Assembly: GCF_001189535.1 (NCBI RefSeq)
Contig: NZ_CP012070.1
Coordinates: 1,860,001-1,924,000, forward strand
Source: Arsenicicoccus sp. oral taxon 190
GTDB lineage: Bacteria; Actinomycetota; Actinomycetes; Actinomycetales; Dermatophilaceae
DNA: 64,000 nt
Direction: 5' to 3'
Position 1 is the stretch's first letter; each line of letters opens with the position of its first letter. Shown here piece by piece: positions 44,679 through 53,923 of this stretch. The notes below the pieces were generated by a model. The model was not told the origin of the DNA and made no database searches. It saw only the letters and a program-made list of their open reading frames with translations. The position numbers were made by a program, and so were the translations under genes.

Positions 44679-47600
44679 TCAGCGCCGGAAGGCCCGGTCG
44701 ATGAGGTCCGCCTGCTCCACGGCGTGGGCCTTGGAGGAGCCGGTCGACGGAGCGGCCGACGCCGGCCGGCTGACCAGCCGGAAGGTCCGCGTCTCGCCGT
44801 GGCGGGACAGCAGCTCGGGAGCGGTCAGCGCGACATACGGCCAGGTGCCCTGGTTGGCGGGCTCGTCCTGGACCCATACGATCTCGGCCTCCGGGTAGGT
44901 CGCGAGCGCCGCCGCGAGCTCCTTGGCCGGGAAGGGCGAGATCTGCTCGACCGTCATGATGGCGGTCCGGGAGTCCTCGGCCTTCTGCCGCGCGGCGTCC
45001 AGCTCGTAGTAGACCTTGCCGGAGCACAGCAGCACCCGGGTGACCGCGGCCGGGTCGACGCCGGTGCGGTCCGGGATCACCGGCCGGAAGGTGCCGGTCG
45101 TGAAGTCCTCCGGCGCGCTCGCCGCCGCCTTGAGGCGCAGCATCGACTTGGGCGTCGCCACGATCAGCGGACGGCGGGGGCGGGCGTAGGCCTGGCGCCG
45201 CAGCAGGTGGAAGTAGGACGCCGGGGTGCTCGGGAAGGCCACCGTCATGTTGTCCTGCGCGCACAGCTGCAGGTAGCGCTCGATGCGCGCCGAGGAGTGG
45301 TCCGGCCCCTGACCCTCGTAGCCGTGCGGGAGCAGCAGCACGACCGAGCTGCGCTGGCCCCACTTCTGCTCCGAGGAGGAGATGAACTCGTCGACGATGC
45401 TCTGGGCGCCGTTGGCGAAGTCGCCGAACTGCGCCTCCCACAGCACCAGCGCGTCCGGGCGCTCGACGGAGTAGCCGTACTCGAAGCCCACGGCGGCGAA
45501 CTCGCTGAGCAGCGAGTCGTAGACCCAGAACCGGGCCTGGCCCTTGCCCAGGTAGAGCAGCGGGGTCCACTCCTCGGCCGTGCTCTTGTCGATGAGCACC
45601 GAGTGGCGCTGCACGAAGGTGCCGCGCCGCGAGTCCTGACCCGCGAGCCGCACCGGGGTGCCCTCCATCAGCAGGGAGCCGAAGGCGATGAGCTCGCCGG
45701 TGCCCCAGTCGATCCCGCCGTTGGCGACGGAGTCGGCACGCTTCTCGAGCATCTGACGCAGCTTGGGGTGGACCGTGAAGCCCTCCGGCGTGGCGACGAA
45801 GGCCTTGCCGATGTGCATCAGGGTGTCCGGAGAGATCGCCGTCTCCACCATCTTGGCCGGGGCCTTGTCGTCGGCCTCCTGCGCCTCGGGGCGCTCCAGC
45901 CCGGCCGGGCCGGAGTCGCGGCCCGCCTTGGCGGCCTTGACCGCCTCGCGCGTCTCCACGAAGACCCGCTCCAGCTGCTGCTGGTAGTCCTGCAGCGCCT
46001 CCTCGGCCTGCTCCACCGTGATGTCGCCACGGCCGATCAGGGCCTCGGTGTAGAGCTTGCGGACGCTGCGCTTGGCCTCGATGAGGTTGTACATCAGCGG
46101 CTGCGTCATCGACGGGTCGTCGCCCTCGTTGTGGCCACGGCGGCGGTAGCACACCATGTCGATGACGACGTCCTTGGCGAAGCGCTGCCGGAACTCGTAG
46201 GCCAGCTCGGCGACCCGCACGCACGCCTCGGGGTCGTCGCCGTTGACGTGGAAGATCGGCGCCTGGATCATCCGCGCGACGTCCGTCGAGTAGACCGACG
46301 AGCGCGAGCTGGACGGCGCCGTCGTGAAGCCCACCTGGTTGTTGACGACGATGTGGATCGTGCCGCCGGTGCGGTAGCCCCGCAGCTGCGACAGGTGCAG
46401 GGTCTCGGCCACCACGCCCTGACCGGCGAACGCCGCGTCGCCGTGCATGAGGATCGGCAGGACCGTGAAGGCCTCGCCGCCGTGACCGAGGCGGTCCTGC
46501 TTGGCCCGCACGATGCCCTCGAGGACCGGGTTGACGGCCTCGAGGTGGGAGGGGTTGGCCGCCAGGTAGACCTTGGTCGCCTTGCCCTCCTCGGAGGTGA
46601 AGGTGCCCTCGGTGCCCAGGTGGTACTTGACGTCGCCGGAGCCCTGGACCGACGACGGGTCCTGCACGCCCTCGAACTCCCGGAAGATCTGGCCGTAGCT
46701 CTTGCCCGCGATGTTGGCCAGGACGTTGAGGCGACCACGGTGGGGCATGCCGATGCACACCTCGTCCATGGAGTCCTCGGCCGCGCGGGACAGGATGCGG
46801 TCCAGCACCGCGATGGCCGACTCGCCTCCCTCGAGGGAGAAGCGCTTCTGCCCCACGAACTTGGTCTGCAGGAAGGTCTCGAAGGCCTCCGCCGCGTTGA
46901 GGCGGCGCAGCACCCGCAGCTGCTCCTCGGCCGACTCCTTGTCGTGCTTGACCTCCACGCGGTCCTGGATCCACTCGCGCTGGTCCGGGTCCTGCATGTG
47001 CATGTACTCGACACCGATGGTGCGGCAGTAGCTGTCGCGCAGGATCCCCAGGATGTCGCGCAGGTGCATCAGCGGCTTGCCGCCGAAGCCGCCGGTCGCG
47101 AACTCCCGCTCCAGGTCCCACAGCGTCAGGCCGTGACGCTCGATGTCCAGGTCGGGGTGGCGACGCTGGATGTACTCCAGCGGGTCGATGTCGGCCATCA
47201 GGTGGCCGCGCACCCGGTAGGCGTGGATCAGCTGCTGGACCCGGGCCGTCTTGTTGATGTCGTCCTCGTGGCCGGCGGAGATGTCCCGCACCCAGCGGAC
47301 CGGCTCGTAGGGGATCCGCAGCGCCGCGAAGATCTCGTCGTAGAAGCCGTGCTGGCCGAGCAGCAGCTCGTGGATGATCTTGAGGAACTCCCCGGACCCC
47401 GCGCCCTGGATGATGCGGTGGTCGTAGGTGCTGGTCAGCGTCAGGATCTTGCTGACCGCGTGACGGTTGAGGGTCTCCTGCGCAGCGCCCTGCCACTCGG
47501 CGGGGTACTCCAGCGAGCCGACGCCGATGATGGCGCCCTGCCCCTGCATGAGCCGCGGGGTCGAGGAGTTGGTCCCGATGCCCCCGGGGTTGGTCAGCGA

Positions 47601-48545
47601 GATCGTGGTGCCCGCGAAGTCGTCCACCGTCAGCTTGCCGTTGCGGGCCTTGCGGACGAGCTCCTCGTATGCCGTCCAGAAGTGGACGAAGTCCATGCCC
47701 TCGGCCGACTTGATGCTCGGCACCACGAGGGACCGGGTCCCGTCGGGCTTGGGCAGGTCGATGGCGATGCCGAGGTTGACGTGCGCCGGGCGGACCAGCG
47801 TCGGCTTGCCGTCCTTGACCGTGAACGAGGTGTTCATGTCCGGCATCGACTGCAGCGCCTTGACCAGCGCGAAGCCGATGATGTGGGTGAAGGAGACCTT
47901 GCCGCCGCGGCTGCGCCGCAGGTGGTTGTTGATGACGATGCGGTTGTCGATGAGCGCCTTGGCCGGGACGGCGCGAAGGCTCGTGGCGGTCGGGACCTGC
48001 AGGCTGGCGTCCATGTTGGTGACCACGCGGGCGGCCGGGCCCTTGAGGGTGACGACCGTCTCCTGGGTCTGCGGCCCGGGCTGCTTGACCGCGGGGATGT
48101 CACGCGGGGTCGGCTGGGCCTGCGCGTCACCGGCGCGGGGGGTGGTGGGGCGGCGGCGGTCGGCCGGCTGCTCGGACACCTTCGCGTCGGCGGCCTTGGT
48201 GTCGGTGGCCTTGGTGTCGGCGGCCTTGGTGTCGGTGGCCTTGGTGTCGGTGGCCTTGGTGTCTGAGGTCTTCGTGTCGGAGGGCTTGGCCTCCGGGGCG
48301 CGCTTCGAGCCCGTCTGATCCGCCTGATCCGGCTGCTGCGGCTGCTTCGGCTGCTGGGCCTTCGTGGGCTGCGTGGTCGCGTCCGCCTTGGGCGCGGCGG
48401 CGGGGGAGTAGTCCTCGAAGAAGGACCACCAGGCCCGGTCGACGGAGTTCTTGTCCTGCTTGTACTGCTCGTACAGCTCGTCCACGAGCCACTGGTTGGC
48501 GCCGAAGGACGCCGAGGGGTTGGTGCCGCTGGGGGGCGTTGTCAC
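44679..48545 (-). CDS. kgd: Kgd, multifunctional 2-oxoglutarate decarboxylase/dehydrogenase E1-E2
   Basis: Actinobacterial fusion of a succinyltransferase-like domain to the thiamin-diphosphate 2-oxoglutarate dehydrogenase E1, working in the TCA cycle. 1288 residues. The N-terminal tail FGANQWLVDELYEQYKQDK binds partners; residues about 45-160 are a low-complexity linker containing seven A-T-D-T-K-like units; the acyltransferase-like domain ends with the active-site DHRIIQG (about 380); E1 fills about 430-1288, with GMPHRGRLNVLANI, VVNNQVGFTT and EAQFGDFANGAQ. GTG 48545 has AAAGAGG upstream. The repeat linker is odd for the family and may vary between strains. Confidence 0.95.
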   Translation of the reverse strand: MTTPPSGTNPSASFGANQWLVDELYEQYKQDKNSVDRAWWSFFEDYSPAAAPKADATTQPTKAQQPKQPQQPDQADQTGSKRAPEAKPSDTKTSDTKATDTKATDTKAADTKATDTKAADAKVSEQPADRRRPTTPRAGDAQAQPTPRDIPAVKQPGPQTQETVVTLKGPAARVVTNMDASLQVPTATSLRAVPAKALIDNRIVINNHLRRSRGGKVSFTHIIGFALVKALQSMPDMNTSFTVKDGKPTLVRPAHVNLGIAIDLPKPDGTRSLVVPSIKSAEGMDFVHFWTAYEELVRKARNGKLTVDDFAGTTISLTNPGGIGTNSSTPRLMQGQGAIIGVGSLEYPAEWQGAAQETLNRHAVSKILTLTSTYDHRIIQGAGSGEFLKIIHELLLGQHGFYDEIFAALRIPYEPVRWVRDISAGHEDDINKTARVQQLIHAYRVRGHLMADIDPLEYIQRRHPDLDIERHGLTLWDLEREFATGGFGGKPLMHLRDILGILRDSYCRTIGVEYMHMQDPDQREWIQDRVEVKHDKESAEEQLRVLRRLNAAEAFETFLQTKFVGQKRFSLEGGESAIAVLDRILSRAAEDSMDEVCIGMPHRGRLNVLANIAGKSYGQIFREFEGVQDPSSVQGSGDVKYHLGTEGTFTSEEGKATKVYLAANPSHLEAVNPVLEGIVRAKQDRLGHGGEAFTVLPILMHGDAAFAGQGVVAETLHLSQLRGYRTGGTIHIVVNNQVGFTTAPSSSRSSVYSTDVARMIQAPIFHVNGDDPEACVRVAELAYEFRQRFAKDVVIDMVCYRRRGHNEGDDPSMTQPLMYNLIEAKRSVRKLYTEALIGRGDITVEQAEEALQDYQQQLERVFVETREAVKAAKAGRDSGPAGLERPEAQEADDKAPAKMVETAISPDTLMHIGKAFVATPEGFTVHPKLRQMLEKRADSVANGGIDWGTGELIAFGSLLMEGTPVRLAGQDSRRGTFVQRHSVLIDKSTAEEWTPLLYLGKGQARFWVYDSLLSEFAAVGFEYGYSVERPDALVLWEAQFGDFANGAQSIVDEFISSSEQKWGQRSSVVLLLPHGYEGQGPDHSSARIERYLQLCAQDNMTVAFPSTPASYFHLLRRQAYARPRRPLIVATPKSMLRLKAAASAPEDFTTGTFRPVIPDRTGVDPAAVTRVLLCSGKVYYELDAARQKAEDSRTAIMTVEQISPFPAKELAAALATYPEAEIVWVQDEPANQGTWPYVALTAPELLSRHGETRTFRLVSRPASAAPSTGSSKAHAVEQADLIDRAFRR
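48181..48289. repeat. 15-bp coding repeat in the kgd linker
   Basis: About seven copies of GCCTTGGTGTCGGTG (plus strand), encoding the pentapeptide unit A-T/A-D-T-K. In-frame unit length means copy-number change would keep the frame. Confidence 0.8.
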
Positions 48546-48685
48546 GGCGGAGATCGCCTCTTTCGTAGTTCGCGTCGACTCTGACCGGCAGCTTGTTCAG
48601 CTTTCACCCTATCGTGCACCCGCGGGCCATGCCGGGGAGCGACAACAGGGGGTTCGTCGGTGCCCGCCCGTAGGATCGCAGGACT

Positions 48686-50050
48686 ATGACCGAATGGCTC
48701 CTGCTGCTCGCCGCGGTGGCGCTCACCGCGTGCGCGGCGTTCTTCGTGGCCGCCGAGTTCTCGCTCGTCGCCCTGGACCGACCGACGGTGCAGCGGGCGG
48801 TCGACGCCGGCGACACCGGCGCGGTCCCGGTGCTCACCTCGCTGCGGTCGCTGTCCACGCAGCTGTCCGCGGCCCAGGTCGGGATCACCTTGACGACCCT
48901 GCTCACCGGATTCCTCGCCGAGCCCGCGATCGGGGGGATCATCGACGACCCGCTGCTCTCGGCGGGCGTCCCGGAGGGCGCGGTCCCGGCGGTCGCCACG
49001 GCCGTGGCCATGGTGCTCGCCACGCTGGGATCCATGATCGCCGGCGAGCTGGTGCCGCAGTTCCTCGGGCTCTCCGCGCCGCTCGCGACGGCCAAGGTCG
49101 TCGCGGGGCCGGTGCGGGTCTTCGGTTTCGTCGCCAAGCCGCTCATCACCGTGCTCAACGGGTCGGCCAATGCCTTCCTGCGCCGCATCGGCATCGAGCC
49201 GCAGGAGGAGCTGTCGGCCGCCCGCACCCCCCAGGAGCTGGCCTCGATGGTCCGCCGGTCCGCCGAGGCGGGCACCATCGACCAGGACATCGCCCGGCTG
49301 CTGACGCGATCGCTGGACTTCGGCGAGCGCACGGCCGACGACGTGATGACCCCCCGGGTGCGGTGCGAGACCATCGAGCGCACCGCGACCGTCGCGGACG
49401 TGCTGACGCTGGCCCGGCGCACCGGTCACTCGCGGTTCCCGGTCATCGGGGAGGACCTGGACGACGTCGACGGCGTGGTCCACGTCAAGCGGGCCCTCGC
49501 CGTGCCCCACGAGCGGCGCCAGGAGGTGCCGGTCTCGGCCCTGATGGTGGACGCCCTGCACGTCCCCGAGACGATCCGGCTCGACCCGCTCCTCCTCCTG
49601 CTGCGCCGCCAGAGCTTCCAGATGGCCGTCGTGGTGGACGAGTACGGCGGCACCTCCGGCGTCGTCACCCTGGAGGACGTCATCGAGGAGATCGTCGGGG
49701 AGGTCGCCGACGAGCACGACCGCCGAGGCCCGCAGGCGCACGAGCGTCGGGACGGCACCTGGGTGGTCCCGGGGCTGTGGCGCACCGACGAGGTGCGGGA
49801 CCGGGTCGGGGCCGACGTACCGGAGGCCTCCACCTACGAGACGTTGGGTGGTTTCGTCATGGCCCGGCTCGGGCGCGTCCCCCAGGTCGGCGACGAGGTG
49901 ACCCTGCCCGGCTGGCAGGTCGTCGTCGAGGGGATGGACGGGCGCCGGGTGGACCGGCTGCGGCTGACCGCCCTCGTCCCGGACCCGGCGGACGAGGAGC
50001 CCGCGGCCGAGCCCGCCGGCGCGTCCCGCCTCGATCGGGGGGACCGATGA
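48686..50050 (+). CDS. CNNM/CBS-domain membrane protein (TlyC/CorC type), first copy
   Basis: 454 residues: DUF21 membrane domain with about four helices (starts MTEWLLLLAAVALTACAAFFV), two CBS domains (GERTADDVMTPRVR near 215; VHVPETIRLDPLLLLLRR and VDEYGGTSGVVTLEDVIEEI near 290-340), and a C-terminal CorC/HlyC domain. Such proteins are linked to magnesium or cobalt efflux; hemolysin C is a historical name. ATG 48686 has TAGGAT at 48671-48676, nine bases away, and AGGA between. The stop overlaps the next start (ATGA). Confidence 0.88.
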   Translation: MTEWLLLLAAVALTACAAFFVAAEFSLVALDRPTVQRAVDAGDTGAVPVLTSLRSLSTQLSAAQVGITLTTLLTGFLAEPAIGGIIDDPLLSAGVPEGAVPAVATAVAMVLATLGSMIAGELVPQFLGLSAPLATAKVVAGPVRVFGFVAKPLITVLNGSANAFLRRIGIEPQEELSAARTPQELASMVRRSAEAGTIDQDIARLLTRSLDFGERTADDVMTPRVRCETIERTATVADVLTLARRTGHSRFPVIGEDLDDVDGVVHVKRALAVPHERRQEVPVSALMVDALHVPETIRLDPLLLLLRRQSFQMAVVVDEYGGTSGVVTLEDVIEEIVGEVADEHDRRGPQAHERRDGTWVVPGLWRTDEVRDRVGADVPEASTYETLGGFVMARLGRVPQVGDEVTLPGWQVVVEGMDGRRVDRLRLTALVPDPADEEPAAEPAGASRLDRGDR

Positions 50051-51150
50051 GCACCTCCGTGGCGCTGTGGATCTCCGTCTTCCTGCTCTTCGGCAACGCC
50101 TTCTTCGTGGGGGCCTCCTTCGCCGTCATGGCCGCCCGCCGGTCCCAGCTCGAGCCGCTGGCGGAGCAGGGCTCGGGTGCCGCGCGCCGCTGCCTGGAGG
50201 CGCTGGAGCAGGTGGCGGCCATGCTCGTCTGCGCGCAGCTCGGCATCACCGTCTGCTCGCTCGGGCTCGGCGCGCTCGCGGAGGTGGCGCTGCACCACGT
50301 CTTCGAGGGGTGGCTGCACGCCCTGCACCTGTCGCCCTCCCTGGCCGCGCCGCTCGCCCTGGCCCTCGCGCTGCTCCTCGTGGTCTACCTGCACGTCGTG
50401 GTCGGCGAGATGATCCCCAAGAACCTCGCCATCGCGGGCCCCGAGCGCGCCGCCCTGCTCCTCGTGCCCGCGCTGCTGGCCGTCACCACCGTGCTGCGCC
50501 CCTTCATCTGGGTGATGGAGCGGCTGGCCAAGGCCATCATCCGCGCCTTCGGCGTGGAGCCCAAGGACGAGCTGGCCTCGACCTTCACCGCCCAGGAGGT
50601 GGGGGAGATCGTGGCCGAGAGCCACCGCGAGGGCCTGCTCGAGGAGGACCAGCACGGGCTGGTGCGGGGTGCGCTGGAGTTCAGCGACCGGGTCGCGGGC
50701 GAGGTCGCGGTGCCGCTGGCCGACGTGGTGTCCCTGGCCGAGGGTGCGACCCCCGAGGACCTCGAGCGCCTGGTCGCCAAGCACGGCTACTCCCGCTACC
50801 CCGTCACGGACGGCGACGGCGACATCGTCGGCTACGTCCACCTCAAGGACATCCTCTACGCCCGGGAGGAGGACTTCGACGAGCCGATCCCCGCCAAGCG
50901 CATCCGGCGGCTCGCGACCGTGCGGGCCGGGGACGAGGTGGAGGACGTGCTCGCGACCATGCAGCGCACGGGTCGGCACCTGGCGCAGGTCCTCGACGAG
51001 GCCGACGAGCGCCGCGTCACCGGGATCGTCTTCCTCGAGGACGTGCTCGAGGAGCTCGTCGGAGAGGTGTCCGACCAGTCGCAGCGCACCGTGGAGCGCG
51101 TGGCCCGGGTGCGCGAGGCCGCGGCACGCATCGCGGCCGACCCGTCGTGA
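50047..51150 (+). CDS. CNNM/CBS-domain membrane protein, second copy
   Basis: 367-residue paralogue coupled to the first. DUF21 domain (LWISVFLLFGNAFFVGASFAV onward; VVGEMIPKNLAIAGPERA is a family signature), two CBS domains (SRYPVTDGDGDIVGYVHLKD; LAQVLDEADERRVTGIVFLE). It lacks the C-terminal CorC/HlyC domain, so the pair may form a heteromer with one regulatory tail. It converges on fbiB 9 bp away. Confidence 0.87.
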   Translation: MSTSVALWISVFLLFGNAFFVGASFAVMAARRSQLEPLAEQGSGAARRCLEALEQVAAMLVCAQLGITVCSLGLGALAEVALHHVFEGWLHALHLSPSLAAPLALALALLLVVYLHVVVGEMIPKNLAIAGPERAALLLVPALLAVTTVLRPFIWVMERLAKAIIRAFGVEPKDELASTFTAQEVGEIVAESHREGLLEEDQHGLVRGALEFSDRVAGEVAVPLADVVSLAEGATPEDLERLVAKHGYSRYPVTDGDGDIVGYVHLKDILYAREEDFDEPIPAKRIRRLATVRAGDEVEDVLATMQRTGRHLAQVLDEADERRVTGIVFLEDVLEELVGEVSDQSQRTVERVARVREAAARIAADPS

Positions 51151-51159
51151 CCGCCGCGG

Positions 51160-52239
51160 TCACCGCGGGCTGAGGACCGCCCTCACGGCTCCGGCCTCCC
51201 GGCGCCACCGCAGCGCGAGGTCCTCGGCCGCGCAGGCGACCTCGAGGCGTGCGGTGGCCATCCCGAGGCTCAACTCGTCGGGGCACGCGACGCGCCATAC
51301 GTGCTGGTCGGGGGCGTGGTCGAGCTGCTGCCAGCTCACGTCCGGGAGACCGCTCGCGGCGAGGCGGACGGCACGCCCGCAGCGCGCCGCGACGCTGTCC
51401 TCCCCGACGGGCCGTATGCCGACCGCCACCGCCCGCGGGGTCCCCGGCGGCACGCCGAGCGCCGCGCGGACGGCCTCCACGTGGCCCACGGCGAACCAGT
51501 CGCCCGGGCCGGTGCGCACCAGCGAGCCGGCGCCGGCCCCGGCGCCCGGGGCGGTGACCGCGGGGTCCAGGCCCCGCACCACGACCGCGCCGACGCCGGT
51601 GGCCTTGCCCTTGACCAGGTCGGCGGCCGCCGCGAGCTCGTCGGCGACGGCCCGCGCGGTCACCGAGAGGGCGCGACCGTCCGCGTCGTGGCCACCACGC
51701 AGGTCGTCGGTCACCGCGAGCCCGGCGCTGCCGAGCGCGAAGTCGGTCTGACCGCCGCGCCAGGGCCGACCCGCCGTGTCGGTGAGCAGCACGCCGAGCC
51801 GGGTCACGTGGGGGAGCCGGGCCAGCAGCGCGGCCCGCAGCCGGCCGACCTCGGCGTCCGGGTCGTCCGGCAGCAGCAGCAGGCCACCGTCGGGGCCGGT
51901 GTTGGACGCGTCGACGCCGGCGGCCGCCATGACGGGGCCGGCCGCCGACTCCACGATGCGGGTGACCCCGCCCGGGGTCGCGCGCTCGGCGACGACGCGA
52001 CGGGTCTGCGCGGCCACGACCTGCGCCTTCGCGCGGGGGTCGCCGTCCCAGGGGCGTCGGTGCCCGAGCGCCTTGGACACGAGCTTGCTCGAGACGGCCA
52101 GCACGTCCCCGTCGGCCAGGCCGCCGACCGGGGGGTGGGCGGTGGCCGCGGCGAGCAGTGCCGCCAGGTCCGTGCCGTCCCCGACCTCCGGGAGGCCGGG
52201 GACCGGGAGGAGGTGCAGCGGCGCGGGGGTGGGGGTCAC
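51160..52239 (-). CDS. fbiB: Coenzyme F420:L-glutamate ligase (CofE/FbiB N-terminal type)
   Basis: Adds glutamates to F420-0. 359 residues. CofE motifs are clear: GDVLAVSSKLVSKALGH, VAERATPGGVTRIVES, ASNTGPDGGLLLLPDDPD and GRPWRGGQTDFALG. Mycobacterial FbiB is about 450 residues, with a C-terminal FMN nitroreductase domain that reduces dehydro-F420-0; here that is replaced by a shorter tail of about 110 residues (from about 250), so the reductase step must be elsewhere. GTG 52239 overlaps the fbiA stop (GTGA). Confidence 0.88.
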   Translation of the reverse strand: MTPTPAPLHLLPVPGLPEVGDGTDLAALLAAATAHPPVGGLADGDVLAVSSKLVSKALGHRRPWDGDPRAKAQVVAAQTRRVVAERATPGGVTRIVESAAGPVMAAAGVDASNTGPDGGLLLLPDDPDAEVGRLRAALLARLPHVTRLGVLLTDTAGRPWRGGQTDFALGSAGLAVTDDLRGGHDADGRALSVTARAVADELAAAADLVKGKATGVGAVVVRGLDPAVTAPGAGAGAGSLVRTGPGDWFAVGHVEAVRAALGVPPGTPRAVAVGIRPVGEDSVAARCGRAVRLAASGLPDVSWQQLDHAPDQHVWRVACPDELSLGMATARLEVACAAEDLALRWRREAGAVRAVLSPR

Positions 52240-53270
52240 GCGGACCGCAGCGAGCGGGCGAGGTCGACGGCGGCCCCGGCGATCTCGGCGGCCGCCGGCA
52301 CGTCGGTCATGAGCAGCGGACGCGACCGGACGCGCAGCCCGGGGTGGCGCCGCTCGAGCGTCGTCACCGACGCGGCGTCCGAGTCGTCGACGAGCCAGCC
52401 GTCGAGGAAGTCGGCATACAGCCCGACGACCGCCTCGGTCGTCGTCGGCAGGTCGAGCGCGGCCAGGCAGGCGTCGGCGTGCCCGCGGACCGGGCGGCCG
52501 CCGACGACGGGGGAGACGCCGACCACCGGCGCCGCGGTGCCCCGGAGCGCGTCCCGGACCCCCGGCACGGTGAGGATGATCCCGATGGAGACCACCGGGT
52601 TGGAGGGCGGCAGGATCACGAGGTCGGCGGTGCGGATGGCGTCCAGCACGCCGGGCGCGGCCGTGGCCCGGTCCATGCCGGCGACGACGAAGCGTCGTGC
52701 CGGCAGCGCCGCCTGGTGGCGCACCCACCATTCCTGGAAGTGCAGGGCGCGCTGCGCCCCCGGGTCGGCCTCGTCGTCCACGACGACGTGGGTCTCCACG
52801 GGCGTGTCGGTCATCGGCAGCAGCCGGACGCCCTGCTGCGGCAGCCCCCAACGCTCGGCCAGCCGGGTCGTGACCGTCGAGAGGGTCTGCCCCTGGGCGA
52901 GCATCTGGGTGCGGGCGACGTGGGTGGCGAGGTCGCGGTCCCCGAGGCCGAACCACTGCGGCTGGACGTCGTAGGCGGCGAGCTCGGCCTGCACGGCGTG
53001 CGTCTCGTCGGCTCGCCCCCAGCCCTGGCCCTCGTGCACCCCGCCGCCGAGGGTGTACATCACCGTGTCCAGGTCGGGGCACACCCGCAGGCCGTAGAGC
53101 GTGATGTCGTCGCCGGTGTTGCCGATGACGGTGACGGTCACGTCCTCGCCCGGCTCGGTGCCGGGTCCTCCGGCGCGGTGGCCGTCGGTCGCCGACTGCT
53201 GCCCGTGGTGCACGAGACCGCGCAGGAAGCGTGCTCCGCCGACGCCGCCGGCCAGGGTGGTGATCCGCAT
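52236..53270 (-). CDS. fbiA: FbiA/CofD, phosphoenolpyruvyl (lactyl) transferase of F420 synthesis
   Basis: Joins the phosphoenolpyruvyl or lactyl group to Fo, making (dehydro-)F420-0. 344 residues. N-terminal LAGGVGGARFLRGL is the family nucleotide loop; further signatures are VIGNTGDDITLYGLRVCPDLD and LVILPPSNPVVSIGIILTV. ATG 53270 is clear. It starts a two-gene unit with fbiB and diverges from whiB2, the order of the mycobacterial fbiAB-whiB2 locus. Confidence 0.93.
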   Translation of the reverse strand: MRITTLAGGVGGARFLRGLVHHGQQSATDGHRAGGPGTEPGEDVTVTVIGNTGDDITLYGLRVCPDLDTVMYTLGGGVHEGQGWGRADETHAVQAELAAYDVQPQWFGLGDRDLATHVARTQMLAQGQTLSTVTTRLAERWGLPQQGVRLLPMTDTPVETHVVVDDEADPGAQRALHFQEWWVRHQAALPARRFVVAGMDRATAAPGVLDAIRTADLVILPPSNPVVSIGIILTVPGVRDALRGTAAPVVGVSPVVGGRPVRGHADACLAALDLPTTTEAVVGLYADFLDGWLVDDSDAASVTTLERRHPGLRVRSRPLLMTDVPAAAEIAGAAVDLARSLRSA

Positions 53271-53598
53271 GGCAAGATTCTTTCATACACTCTTTAGGGC
53301 TAATGCCACCGAGCGGAGCGCAGTCGTGCTCACGCCTCCGGGGTGACGCTGTGACGTGCGCGGATGTCTCGCGGTGCCGGCTCTGAGGGCCTCTCAGGCC
53401 TGCATCTTCGTGCGTCCGAAGCGGTGGTTCTATCACTCGGCCGCTTGACGGCGGCCGTATGACACGCATGTAATTTCATCGTTGCACTCGACGAGAACCG
53501 GCACGTCGGCTCGGACCTCGGCTACTCGATGTGACGGAAAGCTACCCAGAGCGTCCGACCGATCCCGGCGGTGGGCGCGCGAGGTTCGAGGAGGGGCC
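53271..53598 (+). promoter_or_regulatory. Divergent fbiA/whiB2 regulatory region
   Basis: 328 bp without a credible gene. A promoter for whiB2 is predicted: TTGACG (53445-53450), 18 bases, TGTAAT (53469-53474), giving a leader of about 117 bases. An A+T-rich patch (53276-53305) lies directly before fbiA and probably holds its promoter. Confidence 0.6.
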
Positions 53599-53865
53599 GT
53601 GCGAGAACTTCAGCTGGTGCCAGTCATGGACGCCGCCGAGGACAGCGAGCTGTCCTGGCAGGAGCGGGCGCTGTGCGCCCAGACCGACCCCGAGGCGTTC
53701 TTCCCCGAGAAGGGCGGCTCGACCCGCGAGGCCAAGAAGGTCTGCACCGGGTGCGAGGTCCGCGCCGAGTGCCTGGAGTACGCCCTCGCCCACGACGAGC
53801 GATTCGGCATCTGGGGCGGCCTGTCCGAGCGGGAGCGCCGCAAGCTCAAGAAGCGCGCCGTCTGA
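53599..53865 (+). CDS. whiB2: WhiB2/WhmD, iron-sulfur cell-division regulator
   Basis: WhiB2-class (WhiB/WhmD/WhcD) iron-sulfur protein needed for septation control in relatives. 88 residues from GTG 53599, with GAGGAGG five bases upstream. Cluster cysteines C26, C49, C52, C58; turn GIWGG at 70-74; basic tail RERRKLKKRAV. The core QERALCAQTDPEAFFPEKGG is nearly identical to WhiB2 orthologues. Upstream frames are open but unlike the family. An ATG at 53626 is a shorter option. Confidence 0.93.
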   Translation: MRELQLVPVMDAAEDSELSWQERALCAQTDPEAFFPEKGGSTREAKKVCTGCEVRAECLEYALAHDERFGIWGGLSERERRKLKKRAV

Positions 53866-53923
53866 GGCCCGCCGGGCCCGCCGTCGCACCCGCCACGCCT
53901 TGCCGTCCCACCCCGGAGCACTG

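Noticed and set aside
44523..48266. 1247-codon plus-strand frame opposite kgd
   Set aside because: Antisense shadow of kgd. The repetitive end (GLGVGGLGVGGLG) is just the complement of the kgd linker repeat.
53482..53598. Extended N-terminus of WhiB2 from an upstream ATG
   Set aside because: The extension is Arg/Ser-rich and unlike the family, whereas GTG 53599 has a strong Shine-Dalgarno and gives the usual length.
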